6,421 nucleotides of DNA from SAR324 cluster bacterium (GTDB lineage Bacteria > SAR324 > JACQKK01): contig JAPUJL010000130.1 of assembly GCA_027296185.1 (NCBI GenBank), positions 1 through 6,421 on the forward strand, read 5' to 3'. The position numbers were made by a program, and so were the translations under genes. Shown here piece by piece: positions 6,113 through 6,421 of this stretch. The notes beneath the pieces are model-generated. The model was not told where the DNA came from. It saw nothing but the letters and a program-made list of their open reading frames with translations, and did not search any database. Numbering within the stretch: position 1 is the stretch's first letter; every line of letters begins with the position of its first letter.

Positions 6113-6421
6113 ATGGAGTGTTCCCGCTGCCATCACGAAAATCCGTCCGATTCGCGATTCTGCTTCGAGTGCGGGTTGGCGCTGGAACAGCCCTGCTCGT
6201 CGTGCGGTAAACCCCTCCCGCCCGGTGTAAAATTTTGCAACGCCTGTGGCCAGGCCGTCTCTGAGCCTTCGGCCCCCGCCACTCCCGACCCGCCGGTCGA
6301 GTCGTCAGCCCCTCCCTCCGGTGAACGGCGCCAAGCCACCGTCGTCTTTTCCGATCTTTCCGGCTACACGGCCATGAACGAGCGCCTCGACCCGGAGGAG
6401 GTGCAAGGGTTGATGCGCCGC
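6113..6421 (+). CDS. Zinc-ribbon class III adenylate/guanylate cyclase, N-terminal part (truncated by window edge)
   Basis: Only the first 103 codons are in the window. Two zinc ribbons stand at the N-terminus: Cys3, Cys6, Cys17, Cys20, and then Cys28, Cys31, Cys42, Cys45, the second with the FCNACGQ form. A flexible Pro/Ser/Ala-rich linker (about 48-70) follows. From residue 71, GERRQATVVFSDLSGYT is the start of a class III nucleotidyl cyclase catalytic domain, with Asp81 in the position of the first metal-binding Asp. In known proteins of this layout the cyclase domain is usually followed by an AAA-type ATPase and TPR repeats, making proteins of about 1,000 residues; that part cannot be seen here. 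The ATG at 6113 is preceded by GGTGA; an in-frame GTG at 6101 would add four residues. It appears to have its own promoter. Adenylate versus guanylate specificity cannot be read from this fragment. Confidence 0.88.
   Translation, partial: MECSRCHHENPSDSRFCFECGLALEQPCSSCGKPLPPGVKFCNACGQAVSEPSAPATPDPPVESSAPPSGERRQATVVFSDLSGYTAMNERLDPEEVQGLMRR

Overview
This is a GC-rich window from a Gram-negative bacterium. The diderm assignment rests on a predicted outer-membrane beta-barrel with a signal peptide and an aromatic C-terminus. The gene set (ClpX, a 7TM receptor-like HD phosphohydrolase followed by YbeY, and a zinc-ribbon class III nucleotide cyclase) recalls deltaproteobacterial, Nitrospina-like, NC10 or Tectomicrobia-like genomes. 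The sequence alone does not settle the phylum.

Layout: the left half is on the minus strand. From its right end it holds an outer-membrane protein gene (2501 to 1803), a 422-base gap with a plausible promoter and GC-rich inverted repeats, then clpX (1380 to 118) and a short tail to the window edge. The right half is on the plus strand. It begins after a 362-base divergent intergenic region and holds the HD phosphohydrolase gene (2864 to 5491), ybeY overlapping its end (5439 to 5987), a 125-base gap with a good sigma70-type promoter, and the first 103 codons of a zinc-ribbon nucleotidyl cyclase that runs off the right edge (from 6113).

How the genes relate: ClpX is the unfoldase of the ClpXP protease, but no clpP lies beside it. 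The HD protein is predicted to degrade cyclic di-AMP at the inner membrane, by analogy with PgpH/YqfF, and is coupled to YbeY, a ribosome-maturation endoribonuclease. That pair is common in many phyla, usually with phoH in front; phoH is absent here. The cyclase at the right edge looks like a separate transcription unit in nucleotide signalling. The outer-membrane gene is divergent from the HD gene and its role is unknown.

No clear new multi-gene system is visible. The points most worth a second look are the enlarged, coiled-coil-rich extracytoplasmic domain of the HD protein, a Pro/Ala/Gly-rich insertion inside YbeY, the small-domain-plus-barrel architecture of the outer-membrane protein, and an inverted repeat just upstream of the cyclase start. 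No tRNA, rRNA, CRISPR array or insertion sequence was recognised.
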